Shown here piece after piece: positions 1-7,925 of a stretch of 19,694 bases of DNA (position 1 is its first letter; every line of letters starts with the position of its first letter). A program made the position numbers and the translations under genes. Origin of the DNA: DATAYF01 sp036272735 (GTDB lineage: Bacteria > Chloroflexota > Ktedonobacteria > Ktedonobacterales > Ktedonobacteraceae). The notes under the pieces are model-generated. The model searched no databases. It was not told where the DNA came from and saw nothing but the letters and a program-made list of their open reading frames with translations. The stretch spans positions 1 through 19,694 of the forward strand of contig DATAYF010000320.1 in NCBI GenBank assembly GCA_036272735.1, written 5' to 3'.

Positions 1-2625
1 GAGCAAGATGCCTGGCAAAATCGCACTGATCCACTGGCTACACGTCACCTTCCTGGCAGTAACGATGGTCAGCGTATCGAACGCGCAGACATCGAGCGCG
101 CGGCTGCCGATGGCTACATAGCTTTGCCCTGGCCTGGTAAACAGGTACGTATGCGTGCCTCTTGGCTGCGCATATTTATTATCTGTATGGTTGCTCTGGT
201 TGTGGTTGGTTTCGCTGTCGATGGGCTCCTGGTGTCACTTTCCTTACAGCATCCTTCACATGCGGCTAACATGGCGAGCAGTAGCAATCATTTGCCAACA
301 TTGATGCTTTCAAACAATAAAGTGAGTAATGGACAGTCGGTTGTTGTGCACATCTTACACTTTACGCCATCCGGGTTCGTCTTCTTGTCGCATGATATCG
401 GTGAGCAGGTTAAGACAGACGCGGGTAGCGGCAAGATCCAGGTCGGCAAAAATGGCTCCAGGGATGTGACCTTACTCATCGATAATAGTTGGGCTGCTGG
501 TGCGCATACGCTGGAAGCTGAGGATATGCTCACACGTTATTCAGCCTCCGCTTCTCTGCTTCTTGCATCTGGTCAAACGCGCCCATCGCAATTTGGGCTT
601 GACGATGCCCGCATGGACTTAGGCGTGGACCAACAGGGCGCGAACACGTTACGGACGCTCACGTTGCGCAACAGTAATGGTGGGAGCGGTGCAATCTCCT
701 GGTCTGCTAGTAGCGATCAGCCCTGGCTTCTTTTTACTCCCAATCAGGGTACCTTTAGCAACTCGCAAGTCGTCGTTATTGGAGTGCAACGCAATAATCT
801 CAAACCTGGTAGTTACCAGGGCGTGATTACCTTCATTTCTAACGTCGGACGTACTAAACGAGTTGACGTGACCATGAGTGTACGCCCTTTGCCTGCTCAT
901 CCTGGTGCAGTGCTCTCGCTCACTCCTGTCGCCACGAGCTTTACCACCGTTGATGGCTCTGCTGACGCGCAGACACCGCAATATGTGCAAGTGAACAATC
1001 CGGGCACATCACCTTTATACTGGTCCCTCGCCAGTAATGCACCCGATACGTCCGCATCTCAGGTTCCTATAGAGAATGCCAATTGGCTTAGCCTTGCCCA
1101 ATCTTCCGGCACGGTCTCGCCGGGCACAACAGCCCTGCTGCCCGTTCATGTTCAGGGCAGTAGTCTTTTACCTGGCGTCTACATTAACACCCTTAAATTT
1201 ACTGATGCAAATGGACACACGGCCCAGAATGATCCGCAAACGATGGCGCTCTCACTAACGGTTCAGCCGCGTTGTGGCGTGTCGCTGACTACCGGTAATT
1301 TGTCATTTACGGCTGTAGTTGGTCAAGGCACGCCCAACCTGCAATCTCTTGGCCTGTCCAGTACCACTAGCTGTTCTACCCCTATCCGTTGGCAAGCAAC
1401 GTCTATGGCCAACTGGGTAACGTTGTCACCTGCTAGTGGGCAATTGAATGGGAGTGCTGATGCCTCTGTTGCGGTGGGTGTGAATATTGGTGCTGTCAAG
1501 CCTGGCACCTATACGGCGATGATTACGGTTGTGACCTCCTCTATGAGCCAATCCGTGCCGGTGCAGTTGGTGGTGCAAAAGCCTCCCGCGCCTGGGGCAC
1601 CTATTATGGCTGTTTCACCGCTTACCTTGAATTTCAGCACAACGCTGGGACAGGCGAATCCTCAGGGCCAGGCAGTTACCATTACGAATACTGGCAAGAG
1701 TCCGCTATTGTGGCACACGGTGGCGAACGCGTTGTCCCTTGCCTGGCTAGCACCGACGCCCGCGCATGGTACTGTGCTGGCTGGTCAATCGGCACCTTTT
1801 ACCATCGATGTTACGGCGAACAATCTTACACCAGGTACCTATACTGGCCTGGTTATGCTGGTTGCTACAGATGGGCATAATGTGAGTGCGGGAGGTAGCC
1901 CACAGGCCATTACGGTGAATTTCACGGTGCAGGCACCATGCGCACTATCGCCACCTTCGTCAAGCGTGCTCGCCTTTAACGCGTTGCAGGGAGCCGCGAG
2001 CGTCACTCCGCTACCAGAGACGTTCGTCGTCAGCGGCAATTGTAGTTTGCCTCTTCACTGGAACGCCACAGTGCTTGGTACGGCAAGCTGGTTGACTACC
2101 TCGACCAGCTCTGGCGTGTTATCCGACACCAACCAATCGTTTACGTTAGCTGTCGATCCGAATGCTACTGGTTTAACCCCCGGCAATTATCAGGCAAAGG
2201 TCCAGGTGCATGCCACCGATGCTTCAGGTCAGGCCGCTCAGGGAAGTGGGGTATCGTTTCTTGTGACGCTGGCTATTACAAAACCACCGCAGCCCTGTAC
2301 CTTGCAAGCTTCGGCGACTAGCCTGCCGGTGAGCATCACCCTGGCGCAGTCTACCTCAAGTACGCAACAGGTGTCGATGAGCGAGACAGGTAGTTGTGCC
2401 CTACCTGTCAACTGGAGCGCCACGACCGACTCGGTCAGTAGCGCCTGGATGAGCCTGAGTCCCGGCAGTGGGACAACCGATGTTCCCCTCACGGTGAATA
2501 TCGATGCTTCGAATCTGGTTGCGGGCACCTATCAGGGGACGATTACCATTACCGCCTCTGATGGTTCAGGAAATACGGTTCCAGGAGGACCAATTACTAT
2601 TCCTGTAACCCTGACTGTGTCGTAG
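1..2625 (+). CDS. Membrane-anchored BACON-repeat protein (5' partial)
   Basis: The frame is open from the first base of the window, so the gene starts upstream. The TTG at 124 and ATG at 151 are internal candidates only. Codons before 163 encode a polar segment, followed by one membrane helix (about 163-240, starting WLRIFIICMVALVVVGF). Then comes an extracytoplasmic domain with a W-x-AG-x-H-x-L-x-A-x-D signature (about 295-565), also found in the next gene. Six BACON-like Ig-fold repeats of about 100-115 residues follow (roughly 580-885, 904-1260, 1270-1580, 1600-1935, 1940-2280, 2290-2622). Each carries an F/L-x-x-x-x-G start, an N-x-G-x-x-x-L-x-W strand, a W-L/V/M-x-x-x-P/S-x-x-G turn and an L-x-P/A-G-x-Y-x-G strand. 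Repeats 3, 5 and 6 each hold a cysteine pair. By analogy with the next gene, a zinc ribbon probably lies off the left edge. The likely role is adhesion or surface-ligand binding, but this is inference only. Confidence 0.85.
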   Translation, partial: EQDAWQNRTDPLATRHLPGSNDGQRIERADIERAAADGYIALPWPGKQVRMRASWLRIFIICMVALVVVGFAVDGLLVSLSLQHPSHAANMASSSNHLPTLMLSNNKVSNGQSVVVHILHFTPSGFVFLSHDIGEQVKTDAGSGKIQVGKNGSRDVTLLIDNSWAAGAHTLEAEDMLTRYSASASLLLASGQTRPSQFGLDDARMDLGVDQQGANTLRTLTLRNSNGGSGAISWSASSDQPWLLFTPNQGTFSNSQVVVIGVQRNNLKPGSYQGVITFISNVGRTKRVDVTMSVRPLPAHPGAVLSLTPVATSFTTVDGSADAQTPQYVQVNNPGTSPLYWSLASNAPDTSASQVPIENANWLSLAQSSGTVSPGTTALLPVHVQGSSLLPGVYINTLKFTDANGHTAQNDPQTMALSLTVQPRCGVSLTTGNLSFTAVVGQGTPNLQSLGLSSTTSCSTPIRWQATSMANWVTLSPASGQLNGSADASVAVGVNIGAVKPGTYTAMITVVTSSMSQSVPVQLVVQKPPAPGAPIMAVSPLTLNFSTTLGQANPQGQAVTITNTGKSPLLWHTVANALSLAWLAPTPAHGTVLAGQSAPFTIDVTANNLTPGTYTGLVMLVATDGHNVSAGGSPQAITVNFTVQAPCALSPPSSSVLAFNALQGAASVTPLPETFVVSGNCSLPLHWNATVLGTASWLTTSTSSGVLSDTNQSFTLAVDPNATGLTPGNYQAKVQVHATDASGQAAQGSGVSFLVTLAITKPPQPCTLQASATSLPVSITLAQSTSSTQQVSMSETGSCALPVNWSATTDSVSSAWMSLSPGSGTTDVPLTVNIDASNLVAGTYQGTITITASDGSGNTVPGGPITIPVTLTVS

Positions 2626-2645
2626 ACAACAAAAGACGGTTATGT

Positions 2646-2690
2646 GGACGACGCGCCGCAGGGAGACTACCCCCGCAAGGGAGGTCGTCC
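2646..2690 (+). terminator. Weak hairpin after the first BACON gene
   Basis: GGACGAC (2646-2652) can pair with GTCGTCC (2684-2690). An inner arm, GACTACCC (2665-2672), can pair imperfectly with GGGAGGTC (2679-2686) around the loop CCGCAA. The loop and CCC/GGG arms match the clear terminator after the second BACON gene, but no T-run follows here. It may be a degraded terminator or an attenuator-type structure in the 200-nt gap. The gap also holds ACGTT-TC-AACGT (2730-2741), a small palindrome of unknown role. Confidence 0.35.
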
Positions 2691-2826
2691 GCGCAACCGT
2701 CGTCTATTGTGGTATATTTGAGAATGTATACGTTTCAACGTTTGTACTATTGAATGTGCGTAATGCACTGAGAAGTCAAGGAGAGAGGGACAAGACCACC
2801 GGGTTGTGGCTCGGCGGGATGCTAGC

Positions 2827-4641
2827 ATGATGGAGACAAAACGTTGTAGCCATTGCCATAAATTACAGCGGGCCAATACTCTGGTTTGCAGCGTGTGTGG
2901 TATGCCGTTTACGGCCAAACGCAGGTTGCGCGCACCGTCCCGCTACTTTTCGCAGCCGTCGCTCCCCATGGCTTCATCGCATCGGGTGGGACATTACGCG
3001 GGCCTGCATCCTGAGGACCAACCGTATCAATCGAGCTTGATGGAGGCTCAGCATCTTGCGGATAGAGAAACCACGCGACGCGATATGCTGCAATCCGAAC
3101 CCGAACATATCGTGCTGCCTCCGGCCGCACCCCCTGTGCAATCCCTACAACCAGCGCGCAGGGATAGCATTGTGGACCAGCCTACCCGCTCGTTCGTGTC
3201 TCGTCTACCGGTATTGCCTGCGCGTGTGATCTCCGGGCTGCTCACTATGTCTTGCATCATGTTTTTGCTGGCAGGCGGTATTTTCGCGCTCGTGCTGGTG
3301 GGGCATCACACGATGGTTGCTACTTCTGCGGTCTGGGCCTCTCCCACGACGGTACGTTCCAACGCTATCTTTACCTTCGCGGGCAAGGGCTTTGCCGCGC
3401 ACACGCTGCTCATTTTTACCCATGATACGAACCAGACCCTTATTGATGCTAATGGACAGTCGCTGGAGGCGCATACCGATGCTACAGGCGGTTTCATGCT
3501 CCATATTCGTGTTCCCCATACCTGGCGAGCAGGGATACATTCTTTGCATGCCACCGACGAAGTACAAAAATTGAGTGTTTCAACGCACATTATCGTGCAG
3601 CGGCCCCCTACGACTCCTGCTACGCCCACCGCCAGACCCTTATCATCGCCGAGTGTGCAGCCCGCTACGCTCGGCCTCTCGACAACCACCCTTTCCTACT
3701 CGACAATCAGCGCAAACAATCCCGACGATCAGACAGTTACTCTGCAAAACAGTGGCGGACAGACGCTGGCCTGGAGCGCCACCTCCTCTACCGGCAATGG
3801 CCCCGCGTGGCTTGCCGTCACGCCCGCTAGTGGTTATCTTGCTCCCCATACCAGCACGCTCGTGTCTGTCCATGTTGATGCGCAGCACTTGCTTGCCGGT
3901 ACGTATAGAGGGTTGATCGATTTTAGCGGGGGAGCCAATGCGCAAATTGCTGTCACCTGTGTCGTCGCTGGCCCCGGCTATCTTGCTGTATCGCCCCTGG
4001 CCCTGCATAGCACGGTGACGCAAGGCCAGAGCGCGCCGTTGGTGAAGACCTTGACGTTGCAAAATAGCGGCGGTGCTGCACTACAATGGAGTGCGAGTAG
4101 CTCGACTGCCGATCATGGCACATGGCTCGCTGCGGCACCTGCTAAAGGTCAACTCAGCGTTGGCGCAACAGCGGCGTTGGCGCTCCATATCGATGCCCGT
4201 ACGTTGGCTGTCGGGACCTATCAGGGAATGGTCACGTTGATCTCGTCGAATAAGCAAACTATACAGGTCAGTATGACGTTGACCGTCACCCCGCCAGCGA
4301 TAGCCGTGCTGGGTGTTTCTCGCTCCACATTAAGTTTTACAGGCAGCCAGGGCAGTAATCCTGCTTCCCAGACACTTCGCTTAACGAATACTGGCACGGC
4401 ACCGCTCAACTGGCAAGTCAACGAAGATGGTGGTGATAAGGGAGGAAATAGTGCTCTAAATATCACGCCATCACGTGGCAGCCTGGACTCTGGTGCAAGC
4501 ATCTTGTTGCACGTTGCGCCTGACGTTGCTGCCGCTGCCCCAGGAACGGTGACGACTGCTATTCTCTGTAGCGATACCGATCCCGATACCCAGGTACACA
4601 GTGTGCGCATCCCAGTAACAATAACGGTGTCGCCGCGCTAA
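2827..4641 (+). CDS. Zinc-ribbon membrane protein with three BACON-like repeats
   Basis: The protein is about 604 aa from ATG 2827, which has GGCGGG 8 nt upstream. A GTG at 2806 in the same frame lacks a well-spaced RBS. Residue numbers here count from 2827. Cys7, Cys10, Cys21 and Cys24 form a CxxC-x10-CxxC zinc ribbon. A polar cytoplasmic linker runs to about 133. One transmembrane helix (about 134-159, with ISGLL at its start) implies N-in/C-out topology, as there is no signal peptide. An extracytoplasmic beta domain follows (about 170-258), sharing the W-x-AG-x-H-x-L-x-A-x-D signature with the upstream gene. A Pro/Thr-rich spacer comes next, then three BACON-like repeats (about 282-382, 385-488, 492-604). 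It is a paralogue of the preceding gene, with fewer repeats. Families of this type are commonly read as carbohydrate- or protein-binding; the ligand cannot be read here. Confidence 0.85.
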   Translation: MMETKRCSHCHKLQRANTLVCSVCGMPFTAKRRLRAPSRYFSQPSLPMASSHRVGHYAGLHPEDQPYQSSLMEAQHLADRETTRRDMLQSEPEHIVLPPAAPPVQSLQPARRDSIVDQPTRSFVSRLPVLPARVISGLLTMSCIMFLLAGGIFALVLVGHHTMVATSAVWASPTTVRSNAIFTFAGKGFAAHTLLIFTHDTNQTLIDANGQSLEAHTDATGGFMLHIRVPHTWRAGIHSLHATDEVQKLSVSTHIIVQRPPTTPATPTARPLSSPSVQPATLGLSTTTLSYSTISANNPDDQTVTLQNSGGQTLAWSATSSTGNGPAWLAVTPASGYLAPHTSTLVSVHVDAQHLLAGTYRGLIDFSGGANAQIAVTCVVAGPGYLAVSPLALHSTVTQGQSAPLVKTLTLQNSGGAALQWSASSSTADHGTWLAAAPAKGQLSVGATAALALHIDARTLAVGTYQGMVTLISSNKQTIQVSMTLTVTPPAIAVLGVSRSTLSFTGSQGSNPASQTLRLTNTGTAPLNWQVNEDGGDKGGNSALNITPSRGSLDSGASILLHVAPDVAAAAPGTVTTAILCSDTDPDTQVHSVRIPVTITVSPR

Positions 4642-4642
4642 G

Positions 4643-4674
4643 GACGACCCCCGCAAGGGTCGTCGTCCCTTTTG
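4643..4674 (+). terminator. Intrinsic terminator after the BACON pair
   Basis: A perfect 8-bp stem, GACGACCC (4643-4650) with GGGTCGTC (4657-4664), has a 6-nt loop CCGCAA. GTCCC and then TTTT follow. It starts 1 nt after the stop codon. Confidence 0.8.
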
Positions 4675-4703
4675 TTGACGCTTCCCCCCTTCTGTGCTAT
4701 ATT
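4675..4703 (+). promoter_or_regulatory. Sigma70-type promoter for the ferredoxin-like gene
   Basis: TTGACG (4675-4680), a 17-bp spacer, then TATATT (4698-4703). Transcription should start near 4710, leaving an unusually long leader before the ATG at 4889. The promoter directly abuts the upstream terminator's T-run. Confidence 0.7.
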
Positions 4704-4709
4704 CTGACA

Positions 4710-4880
4710 GGTGAGCGGTCCTACGGGTCTGCTCCTATTTGTACGCATACATTCTTCATTTGCAAATAGAGATGAGTTCTCATCAGTAATTATTAACTAC
4801 TATGTCCTTATTCCGAAAGCCAACGTCACTGGCGTGACTAGCGCTGCGCGCTCAGGTTTTCGGAGAAGTAGTATGGAGGA
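4710..4880 (+). promoter_or_regulatory. Structured 5' leader, possible cis-regulatory RNA
   Basis: Three structures can be drawn. Hairpin 1 pairs CTATTTGTA (4735-4743) with TGCAAATAG (4761-4769). Hairpin 2 pairs GATGA (4771-4775) with TCATC (4780-4784) around a 4-nt loop. The third is a compact three-way junction. Its closing stem is CCGAAAGCC (4813-4821) with GGTTTTCGG (4855-4863), 9 bp with one G-U. Inside are GTCAC/GTGAC (4825-4829/4834-4838) and AGCGC/GCGCT (4840-4844/4848-4852). The junction ends 11 nt before the Shine-Dalgarno GGAGG (4875-4879). It matches no riboswitch class that I recognise. The function is inferred from position and pairing only. Confidence 0.4.
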
Positions 4881-4888
4881 AAAAAGTC

Positions 4889-5194
4889 ATGCCGACTATT
4901 GTCTATGTACGCGAAAATGTACGGGTGGAAGTTCCCGAAGGTGATAGCGTTCGCTATCCAGCGTTGGAGCATGATGTTCCCGTCTATTGTGGCATCTATA
5001 CTTTTGCGAACTGCCACGGTAATGGCCTCTGTGGCACGGATCGTGTCGCTGTTTCTCCTGCGGATAACACGAATCCGCTGACCTTCCTGGAAAAGTTTTG
5101 GCTACGCAACGATCTCAAAAAGAATCCCGATATGCGCCTTGCTTGCCAGGTGCAGGTCTTCGGCGATGTCGCAGTCGAGACCCAGTGCAAATAA
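4889..5194 (+). CDS. [2Fe-2S] ferredoxin-like protein with an altered cysteine motif
   Basis: A 101-aa protein with a strong RBS (GGAGG at 4875-4879, 9-nt spacer). The layout resembles a small plant/adrenodoxin-type ferredoxin. There is an N-terminal beta hairpin (VYVRENVRVEVPEG), a cluster loop around residues 34-51, and a distal Cys86 in the RLACQ segment, which is the usual place of the fourth ligand. Cysteines are 34, 42, 48, 86 and 100. The loop reads NCHGNGLCGTD, where the usual family form ends CGTC, so the third ligand position is Asp51. Cys34 could substitute, or the cluster may have an Asp ligand or be lost. No signal peptide is visible, so it is probably a cytoplasmic electron carrier. 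It stands alone between a promoter and a terminator. Confidence 0.75.
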   Translation: MPTIVYVRENVRVEVPEGDSVRYPALEHDVPVYCGIYTFANCHGNGLCGTDRVAVSPADNTNPLTFLEKFWLRNDLKKNPDMRLACQVQVFGDVAVETQCK

Positions 5195-5195
5195 C

Positions 5196-5247
5196 AGAAA
5201 GAGCCAGCAAGGAGAGTACATGTGTGCCCCCATTGCTGGCTCTTTCT
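5196..5247. terminator. Bidirectional intrinsic terminator
   Basis: A perfect 15-bp stem, AGAAAGAGCCAGCAA (5196-5210) with TTGCTGGCTCTTTCT (5233-5247), has a 22-nt loop. It lies between the convergent ferredoxin-like and zinc-ribbon genes. Each outer arm is A/T-rich on the proper strand, so it can serve both. Confidence 0.85.
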
Positions 5248-5258
5248 ATGCCTCTTAT

Positions 5259-6473
5259 CTATTGGGCCCTGACGACAAAGTAAAGTCTTTGTGCCAATTT
5301 GCTATTCCAATATAACTCTACAAAACCCTCTGCCTGTGTATCGTATCCCATAGTCATCACTCCATTGGTAGTTTGGGCCGGGTTTTTCGGGTCTTTCTGA
5401 ATATTCTGTGGCGTCGAGCGAAAGAAATTACCATTCATGTACCACTTGGCCGTTACCAGGCCATATTCCCCAGGCGGAATGTTGTAGGTCAGATAGATCG
5501 GCTGCTTGAGCGCGAACGTCTGCGCGGGCTGTATCGGCGTCAGATTGTTATCAACCTTGGCGGCTAGTGTAGCCGAAGGAATCTGTGCGAGGGCAGGCCC
5601 GTAATCCGGCTTCATTTTGGGGTCGGGCAATGGCTGCGTTGTGGTACTCTGCGTGGTTATTTGTGTAGCATGGCCGGTAAATGCCTGCGTGATTTTCCCA
5701 AGTGTACCGCTGGCTTTTGCGTAGTAGGACGCGCCGCCACAAGCAAGTAACGCGACAATAATTACACTAAGTAGACCACTGATGATGCGATAGCGTGGGA
5801 TCAATGGCCTGGGTTTGGTATACATTGGCGGGACGTAGACCGAATCTTCAGGTAGTGCTGGAACGAGTTGTTCTAACCTTGACCCTTGAATGATTGGGAA
5901 CGATACGTCGCGAGGCTGCGAGCTGATCGGCACCTGGTTGGATACAGGAACCAGCGCTTTAGAGAAATCCTGGGCCGGTTGTTCGCCGCTCAAATTCCCT
6001 GTGTTGCCCCACGTGGGCGCGGATGGGGTACTAAAATCCGCCTGCGGTACCGTGTTCCATTGCGCGCTTGAGGCAGCGGCGGGATTGTTCCAGGCTGGCG
6101 CTGAATTCGCGGCGTTGGCCGGATTGCTCCACTGATTTGATGAGTCGAAGGGAATCTGTCGCACGCCCTGGCTATCCCACAGCTTGCCTGAATTGAAGGG
6201 TGTGGGCGGCTGGGGCGGCTGATTAAAGTCCTGAGCAGAACTGCCCCACGCGGGAGCATTATTGGGAGTCATATTCCCCCATACTGTGGACGAATTGATG
6301 GTGTTAAAAGGCACTTGCGGTACTTGGTTGCTCGACTGTTTCCAGGATAATGAGGAGCTATTCGCACCCAGACTGCCCATTGATGACCTTCCCAGCAGCG
6401 GCGAAGGTGCTCCACAGTTTGGGCATGGTGCTTCACTCTCCGGCCGTGCTGTATTGCAATTAGTACAAAACAT
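5259..6473 (-). CDS. Zinc-ribbon membrane protein with Trp-rich linker
   Basis: A 404-aa protein. Cys3, Cys6, Cys17 and Cys20 form an N-terminal CxxC-x10-CxxC zinc ribbon. Residues 25-215 are a low-complexity linker rich in Ser, Asn, Gln, Pro and Ala, with tryptophans at 44, 65, 76, 99, 115, 128, 139 and 155 in recurring A-P-x-W-x-N type units. One membrane helix (about 228-251, starting RIISGLL) follows. A Thr/Gln-rich stalk (265-285) leads to an extracytoplasmic beta-rich domain of about 115 residues. No catalytic motif is seen. The RBS is weak (AAGG about 15 nt upstream). Its layout and TM-start motif match the BACON protein at 2827-4641, suggesting a shared way of anchoring different outer domains. 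Function unknown. Confidence 0.8.
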   Translation of the reverse strand: MFCTNCNTARPESEAPCPNCGAPSPLLGRSSMGSLGANSSSLSWKQSSNQVPQVPFNTINSSTVWGNMTPNNAPAWGSSAQDFNQPPQPPTPFNSGKLWDSQGVRQIPFDSSNQWSNPANAANSAPAWNNPAAASSAQWNTVPQADFSTPSAPTWGNTGNLSGEQPAQDFSKALVPVSNQVPISSQPRDVSFPIIQGSRLEQLVPALPEDSVYVPPMYTKPRPLIPRYRIISGLLSVIIVALLACGGASYYAKASGTLGKITQAFTGHATQITTQSTTTQPLPDPKMKPDYGPALAQIPSATLAAKVDNNLTPIQPAQTFALKQPIYLTYNIPPGEYGLVTAKWYMNGNFFRSTPQNIQKDPKNPAQTTNGVMTMGYDTQAEGFVELYWNSKLAQRLYFVVRAQ

Positions 6474-6515
6474 GTTCTTCGCCTACCTTACGTGGGTTTT
6501 TGCTTGCCTTCCTAC

Positions 6516-6545
6516 AAACTAGCACTCGCTGGCTTGATAATCAAG
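6516..6545 (-). promoter_or_regulatory. Possible promoter and operator for the zinc-ribbon gene
   Basis: On the minus strand, TTGATT (6544-6539), a 17-bp spacer and TAGTTT (6521-6516) form a weak promoter. Its -35 lies within a perfect palindrome, CTTGAT-A-ATCAAG (6533-6545), a plausible operator. Assigned from sequence form and position only. Confidence 0.3.
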
Positions 6546-6551
6546 TATTTC

Positions 6552-6580
6552 GATGCACAGTAGGGTAAATAGGCTATAAT
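6552..6580 (+). promoter_or_regulatory. Possible promoter for the small gene at 6741
   Basis: A consensus -10 TATAAT (6575-6580) lies in the divergent gap, but the -35 position (6552-6557, GATGCA) is poor. It would give a leader of about 150 nt. No other feature is clear between 6581 and 6740. Confidence 0.3.
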
Positions 6581-6740
6581 CCTCTTTATGGCACAGCGTA
6601 TAATCGTGTGTCACTGGTTACCATGCACCTTGAATTGGGGCCAGCTTAGATGATACCATAGGCCTATACGGCATTTTTTGCATGGTCTATCCCGCGTGAT
6701 AGCTGTGCACAGTCTTGAATGATGAGATGGTGGCGTTTTT

Positions 6741-6974
6741 ATGACTGAAACTCAAGATCAGTGGTACCAGAGACAGGCTATCGAACTTCTGGCTCACCAC
6801 ATTCCTTTTGAGCGTGACACTGCGAGCAAGGCGGAGCAGATCGAGATGCTACGCGGGCTGGTGCTGCACCACGGTCGTCATATGGACCCTGAATGGTTTG
6901 GCTTCGAGGCCAGTACTGAGTTGAAGCGGCTTGGCCTGTGGAGTCGTATCGGACCCGAAAGCCAGAACTCTTGA
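6741..6974 (+). CDS. Small hypothetical protein
   Basis: A 77-aa protein from ATG 6741. It is charged, soluble and predicted mostly helical, with three Trp (8, 52 and 67) and several His. No signal peptide, membrane helix or known motif is recognised. The RBS is weak (a GATGGTGG stretch upstream). It lies downstream of a TATAAT-like box and ends 78 nt before the SDR gene on the same strand. Protein-like composition and position support it as real, but a chance reading frame cannot be excluded. Confidence 0.45.
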   Translation: MTETQDQWYQRQAIELLAHHIPFERDTASKAEQIEMLRGLVLHHGRHMDPEWFGFEASTELKRLGLWSRIGPESQNS

Positions 6975-7052
6975 ATTTGTTATAACGAGGCAATAGGTCG
7001 ATTGGCCGCTAGCAGGTCTACTATTTGCTACTATGTACCAGGAGTGATGTTG

Positions 7053-7922
7053 ATGAGTCATCGTCAATCAATGGTGATCACTGGCTGTTCCAGTGGTTTT
7101 GGTCGTGTCACCGCTTTGGAGCTTGCCCGGCTCGGTTGGCACGTTATCGCAACGGTCCGCAAAACAGAGGACCAGGAGAGCCTGCTTGCGCAGGCGCGAC
7201 ACCAGCGCTGTGAGCAGAATATCACGCCGTTACTGTGCGATATCACGCACGAAGACCAGGTTGCCGAGCTACAGCAGCAGGTTGCCGAACTTTTGAGCGT
7301 CGAGCAAAATACGGCTTCCCCAAGCCTCACCGCCCTGGTAAACAACGCGGGTACTGCTTATGCCGGACCGATTGAACTGCTGGCGCTGGATGATCTGCGC
7401 AAGCAAATGGAGATAAATTGTATTGCGCACGTGGCGATGATCCAGGCATTTCTGCCGTTGCTCAAGGCTGCGCACGGCACGATCATCAACATCGGTAGTA
7501 TTAGCGGAAAGATCACGACGCCACTAACGGGCGCGTACTCGGCCAGTAAATATGCGCTGGAAGCCATAAGCGATGCCTTACGTATCGAACTGGCGTATTT
7601 CGGCGTGCGCGTGGTGCTGATCGAGCCCTCTTCTAGTCCAACAAGTATCTGGCAAACCAGCATCGAGCGCTCAATTACGCCACAGCAGCGAGCCAGCGCG
7701 TATGCACCGTTGCTTGTTATCGGCGAAAAGGTGGCGAAACGGTCCAGCAGAACGGGTTTTCCGCCACAGCGCGTCGCACAGACAGTGGTGCGTATCCTCA
7801 CGAGTGAGCATCCGCGTGCTCGCTATCCCGTTCCCTTTCAGGCGAAACTGATCATTTTTGTGCGCGGCCTACTTCCCGATAGTCTGTGGGATCGCCTGAC
7901 GCGCCGTGCTCTAAAGTGGTAG
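7053..7922 (+). CDS. Short-chain dehydrogenase/reductase (classical SDR)
   Basis: A 289-aa NAD(P)-dependent oxidoreductase of the Rossmann-fold SDR superfamily. ATG 7053 is chosen because AGGAG (7040-7044) is 8 nt upstream; ATG 7047 is too close to it. Visible motifs are T-G-C-S-S-G-F-G (residues 10-17, cofactor glycine motif), NNAG (97-100), Asn122, Ser149 in NIGSISG, and Tyr162/Lys166 in YSASK. The full Asn-Ser-Tyr-Lys set is therefore present. Arg36 after beta-2 hints at NADP preference. The usual PG after beta-6 reads PS (EPSSSPTSIW), which may alter the substrate loop. A C-terminal extension of about 60 residues has a hydrophobic patch. The substrate cannot be predicted. Its stop lies 3 bp from that of the convergent Uma2 gene. 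Confidence 0.9.
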   Translation: MSHRQSMVITGCSSGFGRVTALELARLGWHVIATVRKTEDQESLLAQARHQRCEQNITPLLCDITHEDQVAELQQQVAELLSVEQNTASPSLTALVNNAGTAYAGPIELLALDDLRKQMEINCIAHVAMIQAFLPLLKAAHGTIINIGSISGKITTPLTGAYSASKYALEAISDALRIELAYFGVRVVLIEPSSSPTSIWQTSIERSITPQQRASAYAPLLVIGEKVAKRSSRTGFPPQRVAQTVVRILTSEHPRARYPVPFQAKLIIFVRGLLPDSLWDRLTRRALKW

Positions 7923-7925
7923 GCG

